A DNA stretch of 64,000 nt from Ectocarpus siliculosus. Its lineage: Eukaryota > Sar > Phaeophyceae > Ectocarpales > Ectocarpaceae. The position numbers and the translations under genes are program-made. Position 1 is the stretch's first letter; the number at the start of each line of letters is the position of its first letter. Below the pieces are notes generated by a model. It was given only the letters and a program-made list of their open reading frames with translations, ran no database searches and was not told the origin of the DNA. The stretch is from contig FN649726.1 in the NCBI GenBank assembly GCA_000310025.1, positions 1,797,634 to 1,861,633 of the forward strand. Reading direction: 5' to 3'. Positions 1 through 10,900 of this stretch are shown here, one piece after another.

Positions 1-2388
1 GTCGCTATTGTAGAGTGCCTGATCCTGTCGGCAGGAATGGACATGGATATACCCCTGCAGGTGAATATGTTTGTCTGGTCCACATGTGTGAAATTCAAAC
101 TTCAAATGAAAAAGCAGCTCAGACTCTACAGCAGTAGTACCCTTTACTCGACGCTTCCGTGTACACGATGTACATGGATTGCGACTGACGTGCTTACCCC
201 CCGGCTGGTTCGATCCTCCGCCAACCCAACCACATCACATGTGCGCGTGTGCTGTTTCTAGCAGCAGGGGAGTGATGATGAAGTGATGCCCAAAGCAATA
301 GACGATATTGAGTAGGGTCGGTCGTCTTCCGCAAGTACTTCGTCACAACCGTGTCTTGGGAACTTGACTCCTTCGCTGTTCGATAACCCTTTCGCACTCC
401 CGCAAAGAAGACGTAGGATTCTCAACAAGGTTCGGTGAAGTACATGCCAATGTAAAGCAGGGATTGATACCCTTGTACGACCCGCACCTAACCCTTGGGT
501 GAGCTTGGTGCAACGTTCATCCCCGTACAACCCGACCCTTGCTGAGAGTTCGGTAAGATTATCGACACCCGTACAAGGATATCTAGGATGCGTGTGTACC
601 ACGCCAACAACTCAAAAAAACTAGTCGGTCCATGGAGGGCGTGGCGAAACGAAGAGAAACGCCTTCTGCACAAAGTTGCCGGTCCGTTGTTCAAGCCGCC
701 ATAACTTGACACAACCCGACGTCGCTGTCTGTCTGCTCGTTTTGGGGAACAATGCGTTAGCAACCACAACAGCAGCAGCAGCAACAACAACATCGTCAGC
801 GACATCACGTGCAGCAGCAGCGGCCTTGGCCGCAGCACCAAGCACAGGGTCATCACGAGGTTTCAAAACAACCACTGCCGCAGAACCCGCAACAGCAACA
901 ACAACAGGTACGATTCATGCAAGGGTTAGTTACGTTGATCTATACTAACATCTTGGTTGTTGGCGTATGGTATTGATACATGAATTAATATGCATAAGTG
1001 TATCGTTGGCTTGGCGGTCTGACTGCTGTCACAATTTCCGCGATTTTCTGACATCGGAGAGACCTAATTTTCTGGCAACTCTGACATAGAAGTATACTGC
1101 CGCTGCAACTTTCAGCGTCTCCGCTTGAATGTTCTGGTTGTTCCTTCTTCCTTTTTGTTGCAACGGGGATCAGTCCCGGCTTGGTACGATTATACATGAC
1201 CACTGACTTCCTTTTGGCTCGGTCCATTTTATCATGGATGCTATACCTTGTTTATGGGGGCAACGTGGCCGCCCGTGTACGGCTGTAAACGCATTGCACA
1301 AGCATGTTAGTGCCGGGCGTTCCCCTGTAAACTGCACAAGTGTGTTTACTCCCTCCCCCGGTGCTCGCGAACGGGCCGTGCCACCAACGCAAACGAAAAA
1401 TAATTTCATTACGCAGACGCTGGTGCGAGATGCGGACCAGCGACCGTCCCCGCTGCTGAGCGACTACGTGCCCCCGGCGGGCTTCACCCACGTGAACGTG
1501 CCCGTCCTGCTCCAGCAGACCGCGTCGGCGATCGTCCGCTGGGAAGAGCTGCAGAAGACCCTGGACGTGAGATCGGACTCTGCCCCCGCCAATCTCGCGG
1601 CGCAGGCACACGCGAGGTCCTCCCTCAAGCGGGACCTGACGAACCTGACCCAGCTGGCCGACGCCCAGACCAAGCACACGCAGAAGATGAAGTTCCGGCA
1701 GATGCAGGCCATGCAGCAGCAAGCGACGGAGCCGGCAGCGTCGGCGGCGGCGGCGGTGGCGCAGGGGGTCCAGCCGTTGCCCGAAGGGAGAAATCCGGCG
1801 AGGGACGGTACGGGGGTCGGGTTGGACGCCGCGCGCCGTGGCGTGGCGGCTGGCGAAGCTTACGACGGTTTCCCGCCGAAGAGGCAGCAGGTGGTCGTTC
1901 AGCAACCACAACGGGCGCCGCCCGCGGGGGGCGCCCTTCGCGCCGCAGGTGGAGGAGGAGGAGCGGCAAACGCTTCCTCCTACGCCGCCTCCAACAGCGG
2001 GCCGATAGGCGCGGTGCTGATGCAGCAGGGTGCTGGCGGCGGGAGCGGTGGTGTCGGCGCGCAGGGGCCGGGGCCGGGGGCGCCGCCGCCAAGCAATCGC
2101 CACGAAGGCATCAGGCAGCGCATCGATCGTACGGAGCCGGCGAACAAGTGGGTTGTGCTGGTCGACGCGTCGCTCCGGCTGCCACCCGGCGACGGCACCA
2201 CGTTCGAGCACTTCACCTGTATGATTCAGAACTTTCTCAACAACTACAACGGAGACGTCGGTGCCGAGGTTGCTAGAGCTCTGGGGAGCTGTCTCGATCC
2301 TCGCGTGTTCGATCCCACGGACATCAAGCGGGCGCAAGAGAGGATGGCGGATATTTGCTCCCGGTTCCAGGACGGTAGTCAGCAATGA
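1..2388 (+). CDS. Gln-rich protein of unknown function, 3' part (exons 1-60, 761-907, 1417-2388)
   Basis: Three exons join in phase 0: the end of an exon at 1-60 (cag before gtgaat), a poly-Gln exon at 761-907 (after ttag, before gtacga; 49 codons, nearly half Gln), and the terminal exon 1417-2388 (after acgcag). About 392 C-terminal residues are visible and the 5' end lies outside the window. The last exon encodes a helical, Gln-rich stretch (KMKFRQMQAMQQQ), then an Ala/Gly/Pro low-complexity linker. It ends in a well-formed domain of about 90 residues starting near RIDRTEPANKWVVLVDASLR and ending ADICSRFQDGSQQ. Gln tracts and disordered linkers are typical of transcription co-regulators, so nuclear function is an inference. 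I do not recognise the C-terminal domain. The longer frame starting upstream at 1234 runs through the intron and is not preferred. Confidence 0.65.
761..907 (+). CDS. Poly-Gln exon of the Gln-rich gene
   Basis: A phase 0-0 exon of 49 codons, about half of them CAA/CAG with His and Pro interspersed. It is flanked by ttag and gtacga. Its frame is distinct from the Ala/Thr-rich frame that also happens to be open here. Joining it to 1417 keeps the frame. Confidence 0.6.
1417..2388 (+). CDS. Terminal exon of the Gln-rich gene
   Basis: 323 codons plus a TGA stop, starting after acgcag at 1411-1416. It contains a coiled-coil-like Gln-rich part, a disordered Gly/Ala/Pro linker and the ordered-looking C-terminal domain described in the gene entry. 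Confidence 0.65.
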   Translation, partial: TLVRDADQRPSPLLSDYVPPAGFTHVNVPVLLQQTASAIVRWEELQKTLDVRSDSAPANLAAQAHARSSLKRDLTNLTQLADAQTKHTQKMKFRQMQAMQQQATEPAASAAAAVAQGVQPLPEGRNPARDGTGVGLDAARRGVAAGEAYDGFPPKRQQVVVQQPQRAPPAGGALRAAGGGGGAANASSYAASNSGPIGAVLMQQGAGGGSGGVGAQGPGPGAPPPSNRHEGIRQRIDRTEPANKWVVLVDASLRLPPGDGTTFEHFTCMIQNFLNNYNGDVGAEVARALGSCLDPRVFDPTDIKRAQERMADICSRFQDGSQQ

Positions 2389-4062
2389 CGCGGCCTGGCG
2401 TCAGCCGAGGAGAGCGTGCTTTCATCCAGCCAAGCAGGAAAGCAGGCATCATGCACTACGCTGGTGGTTGGGCGCATGGTTGTGCCGACCTCTAGTTGAT
2501 TGGTTGAGAGTTTTGGATGTGGGGTTTCATCAAGATTGGCCGTATGCCCTGGCACAATCGTTGTTATGGGCAGTCGTTGGGAGGGCTGTTGGCCATATTC
2601 ACTCGCTCATTAGCCGACCATTCGCCCTAGTTGTTGTTTCAGTTGTTGTACTCTTGTCATTGATATCGCATTGATCCGTGAAAAATATCTCCAAGGTCGG
2701 CGGAGCACGGACCATTTGACAAATGGTTACAGAATACAAGGCGCACCATCAAGCCGTTTGTGGTAGCGCCATCAAGGCGTGATGCAAGATGCAGGTAAAG
2801 CATGTGTTGGTATGAATCAACGGCCAGCTGCCATCAGTGACGTTTCTGAAGTTCGAACAGCTCACTCACACAACTGGCGTGCTTTTGGCTCGAACAGCCC
2901 AGCGACCCTCAACGAACCAAAAATAAAGTTGTACAAATGTGTACACAGTCTTGTTTTTGTGTAGTTTCTTCGGAAAGGCACACCGACCGCTTCGCCAGGC
3001 GTATTTCGTGGAAGCTTGCGGCTTGTTTCTTGACAATCCTCTGTAAGAACTCCTTTTACCGGCGGGGGAGAACTTCCTGCGAATGAGAACTACTATCGAG
3101 ACCCAATGGAAGACACCTGAATTTCGTGCATCCATGCCCATAATTGGCATGCCTTTTCAGGGTGCGTCGTTTTTTTTTTTTTTTACTTGGCCGGTACCTT
3201 GCCTTATTGCCTTATTACAAGTAGTGAGAGACTGACGACGACGAAAATTTTGAAGCCGCCTGCAGGATCGAAGAAATCTCGACATCGCCAGATAGTTAAA
3301 TAGTGTAAATGAACGTTTCTTGAGCAGCTCCTTGTTCATCTTCCCCTAAAAAATCATGTACTGCTGAGAAGAATATTGTTGTGCTTTATCATGGACAGTT
3401 CGTGGGGTACGTACAAGCTTAGACTAGTGAGTGATGGTTTAAATGGGCGACGAAAAACAAATTTGATACTAATTTTATGAGGATTTCGCTGTCGGGGCTC
3501 CTGGCAGTTTCAGTCTCCGACTGACTCGGCAATTGAATGAATATAAGTGTGACAATACTATTGGCAGAATAACACGAAACCAAAGGAATTTGCACATGTA
3601 ATGTGTGTGTAGAATCTCCACCGCAAAAAACTTACGGAAGTTTTCTGCCCGGCGAGGCTGGAGTTTTGTAACACAGGGATGTAACAACACAGCAACAGCA
3701 GTTCAGTCGCTGGGGAAAGTTAAAGTTTTGAAGGTATTGGGCATCACAATCGTGTGCAAAGATTCTCACGTTGTTTTTGAATCTAGGAGCTGCAGATGTT
3801 TCACGCCCAAGCTCGTCGTCAGCAGAATCAACACCAACATTGTACTGTAAGAACAGTTCCGTCCGATGTTTCGATCCTCTGCGCAGCACCACCACCAGGT
3901 CCAAACTGACTGGCGACGGCGGGACGTTCCATGGTCGGTGACGGATCTACACAGAAGAAAATACTTTCTACTACTGCTGTGCCTTCTTCCGTGGGTGCAG
4001 GGCCGATGAGTTCAAAGCGAACACCCGCGCGCACCTTTGCTGACCTCACACCTCTGTGTCAA

Positions 4063-4105
<43 letters not shown>

Positions 4106-4769
4106 ATAATCTACAGCAGTCGTATCTGCGCCATCTGCTACGCCAACTTTTCTTTTTAGTGCCTTCTTGCACCGTTCACTCGCAGATCATTTTTTTTTTA
4201 GCGGCAGAACATCGTCCCTACCCCCGCACCCCTCTAATTTCCTTGAAAAAACATGCGAAGCGGAGTTCAACAAGGCGAGCAAGCGGCTCCACATCAAAAA
4301 AAAAGTTCGGCGGTGCAGTTGGTGCACTTCATTGAACAAGGGAGCACAGCCGGCAGCTTCAACCAGCGGCGCGGAGCGAGAGCGAAAATCAACTACTGTA
4401 ACACCCTACAGGCGACTCTGTGAGTGTACGGAGCCAGACACGCTTTCGGACGTGGTATCTGGAGAGCAGAACCGGCAAATGCGTTGGTTTATGTGGAGCG
4501 CCCCAACCCTGCTGCGAGCGTTTGTTTGCCTGCTCTTGACCCAGAGGCAAGCATGAACGGCTACCCTCTCTACCATCTGCAGCTAGCGAACAGCGCTGTG
4601 GCTCCCTCGAACTGGTTGGTGACTGCCGAGGTGCTGGTGACCTACTGTCACCTCTGCTTGGGCGCTGTCTGCTTTGCGCTGTCGCGGTAGATACCCTGGC
4701 GAATCCACACCGAAACTCTTTCACACCCGGTATCTCTTTCCCTTCTGTCCCTCTTCCTGTAAAGCCATC
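2389..4769. other. Intergenic region with no coding exon seen
   Basis: This stretch probably contains the 3' UTR of the Gln-rich gene and the promoter/5' UTR of the giant gene. Only short chance frames are present. The one notable element is a tetranucleotide microsatellite near 4065-4105, listed separately. I see no promoter motif I would defend. Confidence 0.5.
4064..4105 (+). repeat. (TCTG)n tetranucleotide microsatellite
   Basis: About ten uninterrupted copies of the TCTG/GTCT tetranucleotide lie upstream of the giant gene. It is a simple-sequence repeat with no coding role. Confidence 0.9.
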
Positions 4770-4929
4770 ATGGGGTGCGCCCCATCGAGGGATAGCTCGA
4801 GGCGCCAGGAGCCAAAGCCTTGTAGCTGCCTGTGCAATGGATGCTACCCTTACCTGTGCTGTGGAGCACCGTCGGAGGGACAGACGACGACGTCGTATGG
4901 AGAGAGCTCTGCCGTTCCCCTGCCCGAAG
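4770..4929 (+). CDS. Giant gene exon 1: acylation signal and Cys cluster (residues 1-53)
   Basis: The exon starts at ATG 4770 and ends in phase 1 before gtgcga. Gly2 and Ser6 satisfy the N-myristoylation consensus, and Cys3, 18, 20, 22, 25, 30 and 31 are candidate palmitoylation sites. Linkage to the array rests on phase compatibility through exons 2 and 3. A separate small gene cannot be excluded without transcripts. Confidence 0.6.
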
Positions 4930-7900
4930 GTGCGAGCCATTCGAAAACATCGTCCTTTGGGTTTTTGGGGACAAACGGTGAAAGATTGGATGGGTTCAAG
5001 AGTCCATCCACGCGTAACCTCTGGTATTCACTTCCACAGAGAGCTGTGCGAAGGGCTCTATCATGTATTCTGTTGTCCTTTCCACGCTGGTGGGCTTGCC
5101 ATCGAGTGCCCGTCGGTAGTACCCGTTTATCGTGTGTGACGTCCACAGCGTCAACAACAGCAGCAAGAGAGGAAAGGAGCGCGCGCGTGTTCCACGAAGT
5201 GTCGAGAGAGTAGAACCTTGAAGCTTTCGTTTTTCAAACAACCGAAAGGTTGCCGCGTGTAGCGACACGCTGGCGCCGTTGAGGATGCGGACGGCTCCCG
5301 GAGTTCCCTCACATGGCACTCCGGTCGTGGCCTCTGCCTGCGGATGCGATTGTGCGTTTACAACGCCGCCAATGTGTTGCGTCGTGCTTGGACCGAAACC
5401 ACCGGTACTTGAGCAAACGAGGTTCAATTTTCGAATTGTGAATTGTTCTGTGTGTGTGTTTTTCCTTTTGTTTATGTGTGAACGACACACGGTGATAATA
5501 TTCGCGAATGGGTGTTGGGTGTGTTCTTATTTTTTTGTTTTGGATATATGTGTTGTCCGTCGAAACAGCTGTCCGACAGAGGCCGGATTTCTGGCTTCTT
5601 GCGACAAGCCAAGGCAACGTTGTTGTTGTTGCGGCCACGTTGGCAGGCAGGGGGGCAAGCAAGGTGCCATCTGTGTAGACTCGAGAGCGGGTGGCTCGGG
5701 GCGCATCACCGGGATAGGCAAAAAGGGGAGATAGCCGCTTGGGGGGGGGGAGACCAAAAATATGTGTCTTCTTCCAGTACACCTGCGCAGCACGTTAACT
5801 CTGTAACAGTATTAATAGTAGTAAATGCTTCCAGTTTCTTGGGTCGTGTTGTTGGTGCGCGGGCCCCTCTTTTACTGCCGTATCCAAGAAGAAGAAAACC
5901 AGACACATGCGTCTGCTACATACCCCATGATTGCGGTTGTAAGTGGGTACTCTCAATTTGTCCCCCTCGATGCTACGGCCGTGCCACAGCGTGGTGTTGG
6001 TGCAAATTCCCGCCGGGGCCGCCGGCGAGACCTATAAACGTACAACACACATGATGCGATGGTGCCAAAATAGAGCCGTCGTAAATGGCACTTCCGGCAC
6101 AAATAGGTCTGCTTGTAGTGCTTTCGGAAGAGAGGGAGAGTCACTGCTTTAAATAGTAAATAGAAAACGACCACAGATGAGGGATATTGCTCCTAGAGCG
6201 ACAAAAATTATGGGAAACGAAGAGGAGGTGTTCTTATTACCAGGCTGGGTTGGCACGAAGTTCACGAGTGGGTCCGCGGTGCGTTCTTGCCCTAAGGGTT
6301 GACACTTTTCTGTGTGACAGGTGTGACACGTCCGGCTCTCCTCTCTTGATTTTTTCTGTGGCTGCTGGCTGGTTACCATTGGAAACGGGTCGCGGGTATT
6401 CCGTGGTACTTTTGTTCTTGTTCACTTCGTGGAAATGTTGAAAATTTACTACATGTTGAAACTAAACTTCCGTGAAACCGAAACCCATGGATATCCGTGA
6501 ATATCGACTCTCTGTTCATGTCACCTCCGACGGCGTCGCTCTCCTCCGCCAACTTGCTCAACTTTTGTTGTCTTCAATTTGCTTGCTGAGTACTTCCTGT
6601 CAACATCCGTACTGCTGTCGCGGCGGACGTCCGTCGGTAGCTGGCAGCCTTTTACTCAAAAGAGGGTGGTACATACCATGCATTCGGCCATTCGCCGAAC
6701 AACAACAATGGAGAAATGACAACATATGGTAGATGATACATATATGCATAGGGGGGCCCAGACAAAACCAACACGCTCGCGATGAAATGTTTTTAGCCAT
6801 AAAACGCAACGGTATGCGACAACGGAAATTCTGAAAGGAGATTGATATCACAGCCCACTCCCACCTCCCACCTCCCACCCGGTACGCGAGGCCAGACACA
6901 AAATAACGAAATCATGTACCTACATCAATTGCTCCCACACACAGCATCGCATGGATTCTATCCTTGTACCCCTACTATAATAGTCGAACCTATGATCACC
7001 ATCGGTTTGCACAGAATGCCATGCCCTTTCCCCACACATTCTGTGGGCGGCTCAAAGATCAAGGCACATGCCACGTACCTGGTAGGCTCCACGTTTTATT
7101 TTCCTACTATTTTTGCAGGGGGAGTATATACACTCACTTGCCCGTTACGCCATAATACATCTACAGGTGGACACCAAGCGGGATCAGCAGGAGACAAGCC
7201 GGTCATGCATGGGTCACACGACTACCACTGGATCGGCGGCGGAACTTCGGGCAAGATAGAGACGGGGGCGGCGCACAAGCCGGGTAAGCCAAGGCGTTAT
7301 CTAAGGACCCCCGGCAGCACCGGTGTATTTGTGTACACATGGGCCTGAAAGTTGATTACTTGTTATTTTTGAGTGTCTCGGGTCTCGAAGCAGCCCTCCC
7401 CCTCGGCTTCCACGAAGTGGTGGAAGTGTTGTGAGTCCCCCCCCACCCACCCCGTGTTTGCGTACACTCTCTGATTGATTTTTGCACAACGACATGTGGC
7501 CCCACTGCGGTGGACAAGTGGTCTTTGTTTTCTCCAAAGGATGGTCTACCTTTCTTTGTTCTTTTCGGGCCTATTGATGTTGTTTCTATGTGGTGGAAAT
7601 TGCGGTGCAAGTTCAGAGGTACGCAGTTCAGGGGTCCTTGGTTTCTATGTACAGTGCCTTTTGGTGACGAGTCCCGCTGACCGGTTCGGCCCTCCCTCCC
7701 ATCTCGTCGAAAAACGGTTCTGATTGCCGTTCATGTACAGAGTTATAAGCACATACAAGTGTTGAAGTAGGACGGATCGGCGTGTCTCGGTTTGCCGGAA
7801 GGGCTCCATTGTGATGAAGGCAACAGCACCGAATTCGAAAACAAAAACAGTTATACTCTTTGTACGAGGTTGTTTGGCAGACGATCGTTGGATACCAAAA

Positions 7901-10900
7901 GAACCAACCGCTGGACACCACATCGTCCACAGGGAAACTCCGTGTTACGGGCCTTACCCCTTGAGAATATTTCATGCCATGCTATATTTTACGAGAAGGA
8001 TGCACAAGCGCCCGTGGTGCGTGCACTTCAGAACCCCATCCGGACTTGTGTTCAAGGAAGAGACGGCGCATCTATGCATTGTTGGCGTAGAGAAAAAAAA
8101 GACAAAACAAGGATGCGCGCGATCTTGGATTGGAAAGCGGTCCAGTCAGAACAGGGGCAACACGTGGAACATATTCCGACCGTGTGGGCATTTTTGACGT
8201 CTTGAGGAACCGAATATTCTTTCGAGGCGCGTAACATTTAACCAAGCTCCTTTCTTCCTTGAGCCGGAATGAACCGGCCGCCATCACAGGTTCCCATTTT
8301 TCATTCCGATTTTCTTCTCTCTCGGACGCGGTCATCGTTGCTTTTCCGCTCGTCTGTGTGGTTCGGTTGCCGTGGTTGTGTGACCAGAAACCCCTGCAGG
8401 CGGTGCTGCCGCGATGGCTCATGGCGAAGAGAGCAAGATGGACGTCAACGTCGTGGCTCCCAGCGGGGCTGCAGGTGCGTGCGCCTTGGTCGACCCCCCC
8501 CCTCTCCTTCTCTATTCTTCATCTGCGGGAGTTTTCTGTGCCGTTGTCTGCGAGACGGCCCACCCTCGTTTTGTCTTCGTTTTATTAAACACGCGGGAAG
8601 TTGCTTCGCGCGCTTGCCGCATCGAGTGGGCGCGTATGTCGACTGAGTGTACCGTGTCGCCAATGTCCCAATGTTGCAACAAGTAGGTAGGCGAGTACAG
8701 CCTTAAGCATTTCTCGCTTTTGTGCCAACTGAAGGCGAGATGCCGCGAGCGCGCCTTTGGCGCGCAAGCTTCGTGTATGAAAGGACTCCATGAAGAGTAG
8801 TTCCAACATGATTGTGTTCTAGATCATGCACGGCCGCGTTGTTGTAGTCGGCCGTTTTGATGACAGAGGATGTCGGGCGTTTTAGTGGCCGCTGTGTCGT
8901 CGCGCATGGTACACTACACCGTCATGCGTGTCACGAGTATCCCCTTTTTATCTCTGGATATAGATGAGGTTTCTTCTGTCTCTGTAAGAACTGAAGCGCA
9001 AAGTTTCTTCGAGCGCAAGAAAATCTACCTCGAGGATTCTCGTAAACGTCCTTGATTCCGTGTCTGCTTTGCCAAGAGCTATTATAGACCATCGGTGTGG
9101 ATGGATACCTCGGTGACGTCAGCTCGGCCTTTTGTGAGAGCTCCGCAAACGAGCTGGCCGTTGGGCAAGTATGTAGGCGATGCATACGCTCCTTCTGCTC
9201 CTCGTGCATTGGTCGCGCCTGCCTGTTCCGAGTGTTGAGCCGGATGCTTTTGTGTGCAACCGCACTCGTTATCTTGCGCTTTTTTTCCTAGAGCTACCGC
9301 TGATGCCGACGGTCGCTCCTCGTTTGTGTCTCTCGCCAGCGCGGGTAGCAGCGCGCAGAGGCGCCGGGGGTGGTGAACTAATTCTGGCATGAGAGAGGCG
9401 GCGCGGCCTCTGCTGCTGTCGCGTTGCTGTTGTGGCACTATTCTAGGCTGTCTCTGCTTCGTATGTACGTACCCAATCTTCGCACATTACGTGTGTAATT
9501 CCCCCTTCTTCTTGCCCCTCCTCCCCTTGTCGCTGGGCAACTCGTCTAACGACTACGGCATGCACGGTTGTGAGCACACACCCCTCTTTCCTGACCGCCG
9601 TGTGCGGACCCCCCACCCCACCTCACCTCTCCCTTGCCGAATGTCTGGATGTATGTATTTCGCTCTTCAGGTTTGAGCACGGAGGCCACCATCAGCGCGG
9701 CGGGTTCGGCCGCCGGGGACTCTGGTAGGATCGACTCCTCGGCCATAAAGAGCGGCGAGATCTTCGCCTCCACGGGCGGCTCATCCTCGTACGCGCCCTC
9801 ATCGAGCATCGACCCTGACGCCGCCGCCACCGTCAAGGTCGAGGGCGCGGAGGGAAAGACTCCCATGGAATGGAGCGCCAGCGCCGGCGACGCCTCCGCC
9901 GACATGTCGGGAAAGCCCCCCATCGCAGGGGGCTCCGTGAACACCCCTTCCATGAGCGAAGGAGTCGAGACACCCTCCATGAGCGGGGATGCGCCCTCCA
10001 TGAGCGGGGGTGTCGATGCGCCCTCCATGAGCGGGGGCGGCGTAGACGCGCCCTCTGGGGGCGTGGACGTGCCCTCCATGAGCGGGGGCGGCGTGGATGT
10101 ACCCTCCATGAGCGGGGGCGCCACCGGCTTGCCATCTACTAGTGCCTCGGTAAGCGCCGACAAGCCAGGGCTCGGCAGCTCCTCTTCCGCAGCGATCGCC
10201 GCCCCAAATGCCTCCGTCTCCGCGCAAGACGGAACCCCGATCATGACGTTGCCGCAGTCGAAGCAAGCGGTTGACGCGACGGGTGCGGGCGCAGTAGCCG
10301 CGATGCCCGCCCCTCCTAGCTCCGGCGGCACTCCCTACACCCTAGCCGCGCGATCGCCCGCCGCGAGCGCGTACGTAGCGAGCATTTCGACCCCGAAAGC
10401 AGACGCGGGCACGACGCCCGAGCCCCGTATACGCTTTTCTAGCGGCGGGGTCGTCAGCCGACTCGCGGCGGCGATAGAGCACAAGGGTCCGAGCCCGGTT
10501 GTAGGGCGGGAAGGAGCCGGAGGTTTCGGCCGCGGCTCGAGTTTTGCCCTTGAAAAGGAAGGTGGTGGGGCTCCTAACGTGGAGGTGAACGCCGTTCGCT
10601 GTCCCATGCGGATGGGATTAAGAGATGCCCCCCGCCCCCCGCCCCCCGCGCGCGCGAACGCCCCCCCCCCACCCCACCCCACCCCGCACGCCCGACCCAC
10701 CTACCCTTGGTTCCCCCCGCCATTGTCTGTTTGATCAATATAACTGAAGGTTTGTGTTAAACTTAAGTGGGCGTGTCGGCAATGGGTAACTTGATCGTCC
10801 CTGTGAGTGCGCCGCATTTTTGGCGCCGCTGCTCGCTGCTGACTTGTGGCACCCGTGTGCCTTCAATACCTTCCTTATGAATTGCGTTTCAGGGAAGTGT

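Noticed and set aside
1234..1416. ATG at 1234 as start of the Gln-rich protein
   Set aside because: The acceptor at 1411-1416 and the in-phase poly-Gln exon upstream explain the data better. The 1234-1416 part is Cys/Pro-rich and atypical.
10585..10734. Continuation of the exon 4 frame to a stop at 10734
   Set aside because: The sequence turns into an Arg/Pro C tract. A donor at 10585 gives phase 0 and links to later exons, so this is intron.
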